In this document: piece by piece, positions 12,190-23,159 of the stretch | How the letters are laid out: each line of letters begins with the position of its first letter | Position numbering within the stretch: the stretch's first letter is position 1 | Assembly: GCA_963969595.1 (NCBI GenBank) | Contig: OZ018408.1 | Location: forward strand, 49,229,022-49,293,021 | DNA length: 64,000 nucleotides | Direction: 5' to 3' | Origin: Neckera pumila | Taxonomy: Eukaryota; Streptophyta; Bryopsida; Hypnales; Neckeraceae | Notes under the pieces: model-generated | What the model saw: only the letters and a program-made list of their open reading frames with translations | What the model was told of the DNA's origin: nothing | The model's database searches: none | Made by a program: the position numbers and the translations under genes

Positions 12190-13113
12190 CCCCTAAAGTT
12201 TCATGACTATGTTCTCACCAAAAACGCTCCAAAACTGCCATTTCTAATACAACTACCAAATTTTTGGAAAAAAACAATTTTTGACACATGTAACCGTAGG
12301 ATCTTGTAGTATGATATTTTGAAAACATGTGGTGAAAATTTCAGAAAATTCCACCGTGTGGATCATAAGATATAAGCATTCAAAGTCTTGAAAACCATTT
12401 TTTCAATCCTGCGAAAAACCGGGCAGCTGCACTTTGCAAGCTCACTTTTCAATGAAAAAATGCCGATAAAGGTGGTGCTTCTTTGAATTCGGTTTCCTAA
12501 ACAAGTTGTCTATATGCTTGAAAATTTTCACATCATTTGGAATTGTACAACATATAGGAAAAAAATAGTAAGTAGAAAGAAGTAGAAAATGATTCAAAAT
12601 ACTAAATTGTTAAAATTTTAATCGTGGAATTTAAAAATGCCAATCCCAACGGTTGTAATGTTGTAATAATCAATTTACATCCTAGGATTTTATTTTTTTC
12701 CAAAAATATTGAAAATTGAGTTAAATAAACGACTTTAAAGTTATTTTTAGAGTAGAGAATCCATAACTGCCTGCAAACCAAAACCCCTCATAACTTTTGA
12801 CTCATTGATTGAAATGGAATGACTCAAAGCTTTTTAAGTATATATAAATGTAGAGAACCAATTTCAAAAAAAAAATTCCGGAAAAAATGATTTTTTCTAA
12901 TCTGCCCAAACTGCCCAGTTACGAAAAAAAGTAACATATTAGGTAACAACTTTTGACTCGAATTTCGAAATGTCATGAAACTTGGTACACATGAAGATAT
13001 TCCTCGCCCCCACCTTCTATTAAAATTTCAGCCTCAAATATGGATATCTCTAGTCACAAGTACCTGCCCAAAATTTCTATACGGCCAAAAAACGCATGTT
13101 GGTCCTTTAGGGG
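12190..13113. mobile_element. TTAA-flanked non-autonomous element (copy 1, best preserved)
   Basis: The element starts CCCCTAAAG and ends with the exact reverse complement CTTTAGGGG. It is flanked on both sides by TTAA (12186-12189 and 13114-13117) and is 924 bp long. TTAA target duplication with ends beginning CCC is the hallmark of piggyBac-type transposons, so I read it as a piggyBac-like MITE. It has no open frame. Copies elsewhere in the window match it internally, for example a segment containing AAAACTGCCATTTCTA just inside the left end. Confidence 0.65.
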
Positions 13114-13387
13114 TTAAGTGCCTCATCCACCGGAGAAGTGATTTGTTGTGAGGTAGGAGGTCCATAAATTGACCGGGTTCTAAATGTATACCTTATCTAG
13201 AGTGATGTGTCCCTTGGTTGATATCTATTAATATCATTGATAAGGTAGGTAGACTTAAAGAGACAATTTATGGACCTTCTACCTTATAAATGAAGCTACA
13301 AAACATTCTTGAATACTACCATAGTGGCGTGACACTTTAATTATTGAGAACAATATGTAGTAAAATTATTCTTTAAAATTGACTAGT

Positions 13388-13556
13388 GTGCCTTGTGTCG
13401 TTGCCTCAGCCAAAACAAAAGGAAAAGTAATTTTCTCATTTTTTGATTCATATAAAAAAATTTGAAACTCAATAACTTTTGCATCTCAAGTTCAACGCCA
13501 CGAAACAAAGCCCGTGCACCCCTCCTTGCCAAAGGTTTTCCAATGGTACCAAGCAT
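13388..13556 (-). repeat. Reverse copy of the CATGCTTGGTACC repeat
   Basis: Read on the minus strand this matches the units at 55.3-56.8 kb: CATGCTTGGTACCATTGGAA, then GGCAAGGAGGGGTGCACGGG, then TTTGTTTCGTGGCGTT and GCAAAAGTTATTGA. Confidence 0.6.
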
Positions 13557-13870
13557 GTGATTGAGGGATGCACGGTCTAGAAGATCTCAACGTAACAAAT
13601 AAACAAAAAAAAACAAATAAACAGCGTGTCTTGAAGGTATGGATTTTAGAACCAAACCAAACCAAATCAAATGAAAGTGAGTTTACAGTCTCACATTTGA
13701 AGTCAAAAACTCCTTGGAGCTATCATCCAATTCAACTTGCAAAAATATATATTCCAATTTCCTTTCTATGTCAACTTCAGAGGGAGTTCAACGAAGATCA
13801 TTCATACTATTCCTACTACTAAAATCATAACTCCCTCTATAATATTACAAATGCTACCATTAATAATAGG

Positions 13871-14520
13871 GGCTCATGCTTGCTATGCTTCGCATTTATT
13901 GTATCACATATTAGTAAAATTTTGATATATTTGAATAGAATGCATGATAATGATTTCAATAAGTCTTTGAAATAATTAATTTTAATATTTTGTAAAAATA
14001 TTTTCAATCATGCATACATAAAAATAATATTTTGACACAATGTTATATTACAAAAATAGAGTAGTAGTTTGCAATCACCTCAGTAATATCACTTTTACAG
14101 CTTCTATGATTTCAAAATTCTATTGCTACTACCAAATGATTTGAGAAATTTATTCAATTGAAGCGATTTTGGATTCTACAACAATTAAGTTGTTCATGAA
14201 GTTTTTGAAATTTACAAGTTTTTTTTTTCAATTCACCAAGTTTTTGGGTTTCCATTGTTCATAACAATTGAGTCAAATTTGAATGCATTCCAATAAATGT
14301 GTATCTTTTACAGTATTCACCATTGCATATATTTCATTCATCATTCAATAAAATTTCTATTGTACATTTCAATATATGATTATTTATAAAAAGAATTATA
14401 CAAAGATTTTAGTAATTTTTATTTGAAGATTTATGGAAATATTTGTTCTGCATTTTACCTAATACATAAAAATTCTAATAAAATTCTAATGATGAATGCG
14501 TAGCATAGCAAGCGCCAAAC
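13871..14520. mobile_element. AT-rich MITE-like element with 19-bp inverted ends
   Basis: GCTTGCTATGCTTCGCATT at 13878-13896 is repeated inverted at 14495-14513 with one mismatch. The interior is very AT-rich and non-coding. Outer boundaries and target duplication are unclear, so family is not assigned. Confidence 0.45.
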
Positions 14521-14934
14521 GCTCATTCTCTACTAAAAATGTTAAGTATGGGTTTCTAATAGAAATACAATGTTTGTTTTAGGATACAAGAACCAATTGC
14601 CAACATCATTTATGAGAGTACAATATAAACACCGAATTAGACATTCTTGCACTTGGAGGGTGCGACATTGCACTTGGCTAGTACGGCATCTAAAATGGGC
14701 AATCTCAAATGTTGAGGGGGGGGGGATTATTGAGAACATCACTTGCTCTTAGTAGTAGAAATTGCTTGGAAAAAAGTAGTCAAACACTCCATTCTTTATA
14801 ATTATTTCATGAAAACCTTTCACACTTTTCACTCCACACTACTTTCAAGACATATTACTCTGCGCTTCACACTCAAATACTTCTAAATGCCTACAATTAT
14901 CAGGTCAAAGAGCATTGCACAATATCATATTTCA

Positions 14935-17900
14935 CTAATACATATTCAAATCATTCTGCAGACGTTCGTCATCTAGGTTCTCCATCTGCATTGCCATGTA
15001 TTCCAGAAGATGCGCTTTAGCCTCTAGTGGAATGATCACTGTCTCTTCTGTTTCCACGCCATATATTGTAATGTTGGAACCTATAACATGACCACTTCTC
15101 CCCCGACGAGGAACATCCGTCCACGAATATATAGCGGCTTCCTTCTCGGTCCAGCCCAACATCTCACCAGACGGTTCCTACATTGACTCCATACAGTTCG
15201 TGTATCTCACTCGGTTACTACCTGCTTCATCATGTGTTCCAGGTCTCATAGTAGGCCAATACCACAGGACCTTCATCTTTGAGGCCCACGTCCCCTGACC
15301 AAATTCTAGCACCTTCCCTAAAAAAAAGGGTACTCCTCCTCTTACTTCCGCTAGTTCTACGGTAAGGGCTACGTACTGCCCTACAACAACGTCATTCTCT
15401 GGATTGAATGGAGGAAATGGATCTTCCTCAGCATCTTGTCTTAGCTCTAGTATAACTTCATTCCTTCTGCCTCGAATCCTCCCTCCAGTCACTCTCCGTA
15501 ATGTTGCTTGTAGAGGTCTATCTCTGCGGGGTCCGAAATATCCCCTCCTCTCAGGATTTGGCATTGTTGCCATAATCCTGTCAACGGCTGCACTCTCCGT
15601 TCTATTTCCATCTTCATCAGCAACTGCACTTGAATTTGTACCTCCTTCCAAGTCAGGAACAATTCCATCGTCCCTGTTCTGGTTCAAGACATCGCTGGGC
15701 CAAAATGATAAATCATGGACACCTTCTCTATTTCGTTGTGGAAATTCCTCCAAGTACTCCTTGAATTCTTCTATTTCGTCCACCACTTCCATGTTCTTGA
15801 TCGGATTGTAACCTCTCTCTATCATCTTCTTCTTATATGCAATGAATTCGTCCAATGCTTTCAATTCCCTCTGATCAGTTGCAAACAACTCCGCAAGGTC
15901 TGGTTTCTCTGCTACGCTTGGTAGTGAATTTAGACACAAATGTCCTCTCGCTGGGCCCCACTCATCTGTGCAAAAATGCTTGTGTTGTACGCGGACCAAC
16001 CCATTTTCCACGTAAAATCTCATATGGTGTGGAAAAGTAATGCCCGTAAGTGATTCCCCTCCTCGTAGCAAATGAGGTGTAATAAATGCCTTCCAATCGC
16101 AAACGTGCTCAAGCTTCCGAGCACTTACAAAAGCCTCTGTGTATGACGTTCCCTTCTCCACAAGTTGCAAAATCTCTGTCAAAGTGTCTATGTCTCTCCT
16201 CTTCAATATGTTTGAAATCACACTGAATCTTTGATCAATGTCCTCATGTGTATGGCCCACTATCAAAAAACAAAGATGCACTTCTTTGAAGAAACCAAGT
16301 CCAACTAGTGCAGCGCATATGGCAAACATGTAAGCGTTCTTGTTCTCCCTCGTGGTGTTATCCGCTTGAATCCTCAACTTCGGTGGCAATGACCCCTTCC
16401 TTCGCTTCATGTCGCATATGACGTTCATCACCGATGTTACGACTTGATTGCTATCATGCTTGTGGTGAGCATCTATCCACACGTCAGCATACAGGCCGAC
16501 ACCATGTACAAGTACACCACACAAATGAGTCTTCACAAATCAAGATTCGATGTTCTTCACAGTCTGCCTCATCTTTGGTATCATGGTTGTATTTTGATCC
16601 ATACCGTCCACAATCAAGCACATGAAAAAATCCGGGGTGATCATTGCGGACCTCTTAAACAATCAACAATCTCGCCTCTCCTCCATTTGATATCGAATGT
16701 GCAGCATGTACAACTCTTTTATCTTCACCTTTGCTACTGCATTTGTCGTGGACTCCATCCCACACTTGTACTCCCAACAATGATAGCACTTTGAGAATCT
16801 GGAAAAAGGTGGGATTTGCACATGTGGAAACTCCTTCCGCCAAAGTCAACGAAACGAGGTCATTGACAACTGTGACCCGTCTACCAGTTTCTTCACTTCT
16901 TCATTCACATACCGAAAAACATCCAATTTGGTCGTATTCATTGGCAACAGAATCAATGGTAACACTGCATTGTCCATTTTCCGGCGAACCGATCGATGAG
17001 GTTGCTGACACCCTGCTTCGTTCACAAAAACGTTGAGGCTTTCCCTAGTTGCAGACATTTTTGCACTTTCCCTCCGATGACATGTGTTTCCATGAACGGC
17101 TGCCACTCTGCCGTATATAGCATGTGCTGTCTTCAATTGCTTCAAACGCCTTTGAGAATAACCCAACGCCTCGGCGTAGCATGCATTGCGCACGACTCTG
17201 CCATCTAATTTTGTCACGTATTTGTCTCTTCTCGAACCCTTCGTGCGAGTGTAGAAGGCATTCAGCATTTGCATTATCCAAGTAGCCCGCACTTCGTACT
17301 TCTGCCCCCATGCCATATATTGTTGATCCAAAACATATTTTGCATCTACATCACGCAAACAATTGTGTTTACATGCTCCTCTCTCCTTTGCACGCAAAAC
17401 ACTTTCTAGAGTAACTTTCTGATTAGTTGATTCCCCCCTCTCTCTTGGATTTCTCTCCCTCGCCCTTCGATTTGTCATTGAATACCTCCTCCTGGGCGTA
17501 CGCTGAGGTTCTCCTTCTTCTCTTGTGAAATCAGCATTGTTGGCTTCAGAGCCTTGCGTTACAGGAGAACTTCCTTCAGCTATGCTTCTTGTACTTTGAC
17601 TTGGTGGTGTGAACTCAAAAGTGCTCGGACTGTCTTCCACGTCATGAAAAATCAAACTCGGGTGCTGAGACAGGAGGAAAACAAAAATTATGCCCCTCCC
17701 TTGAAGTTCTTGTCGTTGTTCTCACTTCTGAGGGAAGTGCAGAACGAACTGAAGTACAACGCCATTGTATAACCTTATCTACACATTCTCCCATAGTCTC
17801 CCCTACCAACTCACCAACCCATTCTGCACCGTGTATAGCATGTATAATACAAACCGCAATTTCAAAAGGACGTAGTTTTTCTTGGTGAAGTTCATCACCG

Positions 17901-18139
17901 CATGTAACACTCATGTCCACCACACCAACTCCCACAACACGACCGTCGTCCCCAAGAAGTTGAACCATACCATTAGTACCTTGTGGTACTCCACCAATAG
18001 GTACACGATCTTCTTCTTAGAAAAGTCTTCCCTGTACCACGCGCGCCAATCTGTCCCCAACGCTCCTTCGCTCGGTTACAACTATTGTTGTGCCTACGGC
18101 ATTGAATGCCACTGGACTTCCAAATGCTTCGGCTGCCAT
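14935..18139 (-). pseudogene. DUF7869-like (RNase H-like) element gene with five stops
   Basis: Exon 1 (18139-17726) opens with ATG and encodes a Gly/Val-rich module ending ELVGETMGECVDKVIQWR, loosely like the C-terminal TNP1 module of En/Spm proteins. A 61-base intron (GTGAGA donor, CTCAG acceptor, phase 0) leads to exon 2 (17664-14935). This encodes a basic linker, a Cys/His segment (SKCYHCWEYKCG), then DVWIDAHHKHDSNQV, QADNTTRENKN and VGHTHEDIDQRF. These acidic motifs are typical of the DUF7869 family, which looks like a transposase core. A beta-rich C-terminus (FFLGKVLEFG, KVLWYWP) resembles BAH/Tudor-type barrels. In-frame stops are TAA 18017-18019, TGA 16846-16848, TGA 16663-16665, TGA 16540-16542 and TAG 15178-15180, with no frameshift in 2.7 kb. 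It is thus a recently silenced copy. The transposase role is inference. Confidence 0.65.
17665..17725 (-). other. 61-base intron in the DUF7869-like gene
   Basis: The donor GTGAGA follows the codon for Glu, and the acceptor CTCCTGTCTCAG precedes codons for His-Pro-Ser. Removing it joins two otherwise discordant frames in phase 0. Confidence 0.6.
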
Positions 18140-19950
18140 TTTTTGCCGTCACAAATGCATAACTGTCACCTACTCTGTACATAATTCCATAATTTCAATA
18201 TGTCTCTTCAACATTGTCCACGTTGTAATCCATTCAAAATGTAATTATTAAACAAAATTTCCTTCACTTTCCTCAGAACAATGATGAAATTCTAGAAACT
18301 TGACTAATCTAAATGTATATATAATTAACATTATAAAATTGTCCACCGCTGTTGTGTTCTTATTCCCTTGCTTTGCTTCAAGAAACTTCTGCAATTATAT
18401 TAGTCAGTTCAATTCCAACAATAATTGCATGCTACAACTACAACTTCCAAAGCTAAAGCCCAATCACAAAACTAAACTCAAAGTTCTCTTTTTTGAAATT
18501 CACAAAACACAAATACCGTTTACGTGGAGGACTACTTTAATTTCTGACTACTCACGTAGGCTATTTTTCCTAGGCGACAGTCCAAGGTTGAAATAACTTG
18601 GCATGTCAATTTCGATATGCCCTTCCGAATGCTGATTTTCTCTATAATATATGTATTTGTTCTTTAGATTCAACTAACTACTACACCATTTATAGTTGAA
18701 AGATGGAATTTGATATTACATATCCCAATGCTAACTCTGTACTAGTAACCTCACTAAATCCATTGCAATCTATCTTCTTCTTGAGAACTAGTGAACATTG
18801 CATTCAAAAATGAATCATACATGTAAATCTTTTTAAATAAAATACTTCGATTGACCTCAAAACAAGAATGTCCAAAACTTTCTCATCACTACTTCAAATG
18901 AAATGAATCTAGTCTTTTCATGGGAATAGTAATACTTTCAATGATAGCGTTTTGGAGGGCCTCTCTGAATTGACATGTCAAATTATTTCAAACTTTACTA
19001 CAATTTCATTATTTTTTTTTTTTTTTTTTAGGGGCCGAAGAACTCTATCAATGGTTTCGAGTGGCGTTAATTCTGCAACCTAGCAACACTAGAAATAAGA
19101 ATAACATTTAAAAAAAGCTACTGCATTTTTTTTTCTTTCTGAAAATAGAAAAACATCACCATACTAACGAACGTAGCATGACATATGTACAAATCATTTT
19201 GTTCCTCGAGGATATATTGCAAATTCAAGGATTCTAAATGAGAAACGATTATACAAATGGTTTCCACAATAATTAACCATGCCCCTTCAAGCACGGTGAT
19301 ACTGAAACTGTAGGATTTACCAAGGTTTGAAGAACAATAAAAACAACTCATTCAATTCCTTTTTCCTTTTGACCCCATATCATAAATTACACAATATCTT
19401 CAAAAATTGAACTTCACAACAAATGAAATTGTATTTCATTTCTTAGCAAGTATACATTACATTCAAAACATGCTTCTTTATGGAGGTAGTATGCTCTAAC
19501 ATTGACCGTGCTCTATAAATGATTTTTAACATATATCATAAGTTAAATTATGTTCTTTTGATGTAGAAGGATTGAAAATTTTCAATGCAAACGCTTTCAC
19601 AAACCAACTAGTATGTACTTCAACAAACTGTAACTAATGCCACAAATGGATTTACATGCCAATTTTATGAAAATCGATTGAAAGTTCTTTTAAAGGATTG
19701 AACTTCTCTGAAAAAGCCAATAAGGTTTTCAACGTCCGCTCTTACCTTGTTATTTTAAATTCTTCATAGTACAGAGTTTTGAATTTCACATATTCATGCT
19801 CATGTGATGAATTTAAAAAATTAGGAAAAAATAATAATTTTCATCTTCTAAAGAATATATAGGTACAAGATACAAGAGAAAGTAAATTGAATTGGAGTAT
19901 GTCAATCTTACATAAGAAAATAATGTAGCAATGTGTCCTACGGGAGTGAA

Positions 19951-20530
19951 CACCTAAAGTCCCGAGGCCATTTTTTTGCTTGAAAATCAATCAAAATTGC
20001 TAATTTTGTTGCATTCATCCAAAAAATCAAGAATATCCTCAAATTCAAGAAACTAATTGTAAGAACTTCAACTACGTTTTCCTCTAATTATGTGGTAAAA
20101 ATTTTGTGATGATTCACCGCAGGGATTGAAAGATATTAGCATTTCAAGTGAAAAAAAAATTTCTTTTCAAGAAAATGTTGTAATTGCCCGCAAAACATTA
20201 AACTCTATTACTTTCAATTCACTAAATAATCCACATGGAATGAATCAAAGCTTCACATTTAAACAAAAATATAATCTATTATAAAATAACTATGAAAAAA
20301 ATTATCTCAATTTTCTAGATTTTGTTTGCTGCCAATCTCTTCAATTTTGAGGTTATTGTAGCATAACTTTTGCTGCCAGACAGTGATAAAGTAAAAGTGT
20401 TTTCCCAGGAAGTTAATGAGTTTTTCTATATTAAAAAAACGTTTAAGAAAGTTTCATCAAAATTTGAGCTTACAGGAACCTGCCCAAAATCCATTACGTC
20501 TCTTCTAGAGACAATCACAGGCTTCAGGGA
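19951..20530. mobile_element. TTAA-family element (copy 2, shorter)
   Basis: Begins CACCTAAAGTCCC after TGAA and ends GGCTTCAGGGA before TTGA. Both flanks look like degraded TTAA. It is about 580 bp, shorter than the 0.85-0.93 kb copies, and non-coding. Confidence 0.45.
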
Positions 20531-21665
20531 TTGACTTTAGATATTGCATACATTATTATTTTAGAATACTCTTATGAAATATCCCCCACCTACTTTATTA
20601 ATGCTCTAAAAAATCATAATTACATAATATGAATATAATGCTCTTCAATATCTTTGAACATATTGCTCTTCATAAATGAATAATGGTCTTCTCTATAATG
20701 AATATAACGTTGTTTAATATGCTTTTTGTATAAAATGCAACATCAAAAACAATGCCCCATACTTGTTCACTGCAATGACCGAAGGGTAAAAATAATTAAT
20801 AAATTCTCTGAAAACATGATCTTATGTCCCTCTCATAAAACTTTATCTATGGAATGAACTTTACGGATTAGTTTCCCATTTTCATTTACTACTGACGGGC
20901 AAAATTTAAGCTTGTATATGTATACATTTTCAATCAAGAATGTTATTGATACATAACATACATAGATTTCTGGCATCAAATAATTAATAATTTTGAAAAT
21001 TCGGATTTATAAACCGTGAAAACAAAATTACTCTAAACGACTTCTATTTCCATTGAAACATATTAATTTTCAATTATATACTTTTCAAAAATATTAGCTT
21101 CCATTTCCATCAATACCTTTCTTCAAGTGGCTTGAATTAATTTTAAGAAGCAAAATTTGGAAAGCAAGCATTCAAAACATTCAGATTAAATTGACATAAG
21201 AAATAGCAGATTCACAGATTAAAAAATTCTTTGGTTTAATTACAACTTCGTACTGAAATCAAACCAACTCTGTGTAGGAAATTATAATAACTAGAAAAAT
21301 CTAATATAAAAAAAGGACAATCATGTAATTGCATGTCACACTTGATGTCTCTACGAAATGTCCGGATGAATCCCTATGAATAATTTCTATTTAATATGAT
21401 TTTTGCAAAGAAAATTTATAAAAAATTTGTGTAAAACTTTTTTCCATCTATGGAGATAAAAAGAAAATAAATTAAATATGGACATATAATAATGAAAATA
21501 AAAAATCGCACATTTTATAAATGTATAGTTTAAGGTAGAAATCTAATGTAGTTGTATTAAGTCTACAAAATAAAATGCCTTTTAAGTCTTGAATTTATAA
21601 CTATTGTGCCCTATGTTGTCGCCACAGTCAAAACAAAATTAAAAGTAATTTTGTAATTCATTAAC

Positions 21666-22590
21666 ACCTGCAGGACCAAACGGCATTCTTTGACAACATA
21701 GCGATTTTGGTCAACTCAGTACAAATGGAAATCTTATTCACAGTCTTTAGAAATTTCAAATAATATGTGCCCATGGAATAGCTTCTAGGCCCAAAAAATT
21801 TCAAAACTTTTTACTACATGCTTCAAAAGTTACTGGCTGATATGTCTCTTTCAATGGTTGGCGGGCAGCTCAAATAAATTCGGAACAAATCATTTTTAAA
21901 ACAAAATTCAAATTTGAAATTCATTCTCTAGCTTTATATATACATATAAAGCTTTGAATTATTCCATTCTAATTTATGAATTGAAAATTATGAGGTATTC
22001 TAGTTTGCAGGCTGTCACGGATTTCCTATTCTAAAATGAACTTTAGAGTCCTTTATTTAACTGAATTTCCAATATTTTTGGAAAAAAAATTAAAGCATAG
22101 GATGTATATTCTTTACAGCTACATTACAACCTCTGGGATTGACATTTTTCAATTTCATAATTAAATTCTTAAGAATTTGGTATTTTGAATCACTCTCTAC
22201 TTTTTTCTACAACCTATTTCTTCCCTACATGTTGTACAATTACAAATGATTTGAATTTTTTTGACCATGTAGCTACATTGTTTAATAAATGAATCCAGCA
22301 AGTAACCACGATATTGGACATTTTTTCATTTGAATATGACCTTGTGAAGTGTTGTTGCCCGATTTTTAGCAGGGCCAAAGCAAGGGTTTCTGTAAATTCA
22401 AATGCTCATATATTGCAATGTACATGGTGGAAAATTTCGAATTTTTTTCTACATATTTTCTAATAAGTTGACTACAAACCCTATGATTACATGTCTTCAA
22501 AGATGTTTTTTTCTTTAAATTTGATACTTGTACTAGAAACGGCAGTTTTCGAGTGTCTTTGGTGAAAACATAGTCTTCGACCTATAAAGG
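21666..22590 (-). mobile_element. TTAA-family element (copy 3), inverted relative to copy 1
   Basis: It is 925 bp against 924 bp for copy 1. Read on the minus strand it begins CCTTTATAGGTCGAAGACTATG, and then follows copy 1 along its length (AAAACTGCCGTTTCTAGTAC near the start; TCAATCCCAGAGGTTGTAATG further in). TTAA at 21662-21665 flanks one side and TTCA the other. It interrupts a partial copy of the CATGCTTGGTACC repeat family (21603-21660). Confidence 0.6.
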
Positions 22591-23159
22591 TTCATTCAAA
22601 AATTAACTCCAAAATTTCAAAAACCTATACATTGTAAGTTTGAATGCCACATAATTAAACCCGTGCAGCACTTCTTCTATAAGGCTCTCCGGTAGTATTG
22701 AGGACGCGGTTGCGGGACACACTATCCAAAAGTTTTCAATGAAAGGTAACTGACCATAATTTGCATTATTAAACAATCTAGCAAAATTTAGTACGGTTTT
22801 CATTTTTATATTTAAATAAATTTTGTAGGGTCCCATTCGTAGTCAGAAAGGGATTTTAGATTCTCTAAGGATGCATTTTCTAGACACCGTGTGAATAAAC
22901 TACAAATTCCTAATGTGCTGAGAAGAAATGGAGCCAAAAGCAATCAAACAGTCATATGAATAGAGGGAGTATATTTTAGACAACAATATCCACTGCCTGA
23001 TTTTAGGAAGCTTGCACTTTAGGTGTACTTACCTTAACAAACAAACAAACAAACAAATTAAAAAAAAAAGGCAAAAAAAAACTGAACAAGCATTCTCTTC
23101 ATTAGCAAAACAAGCGGAAATTGAATTGGCGTAAATCCTACACTTAGTTAATCCTGCTA

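Larger units (their letters stand above)
18140..23150. other. AT-rich intergenic DNA, repeats only
   Basis: No gene is supported. It contains two TTAA-family elements (listed), a 20-base T run near 19012-19031, and an ACAA microsatellite near 23037-23058. A minus-strand frame at 22603-22836 is short and unconvincing. Confidence 0.45.

Noticed and set aside
15404..15811. Plus-strand 135-codon open frame
   Set aside because: It is antisense to the DUF7869-like gene, which is far more protein-like and contiguous with the rest of that gene.
14935..18139. Idea that the stops are repaired by U-to-C RNA editing
   Set aside because: Such editing is known in organelles of some seedless plants, not for nuclear transcripts. 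Any stop begins with T, so the pattern carries no special evidence for it.
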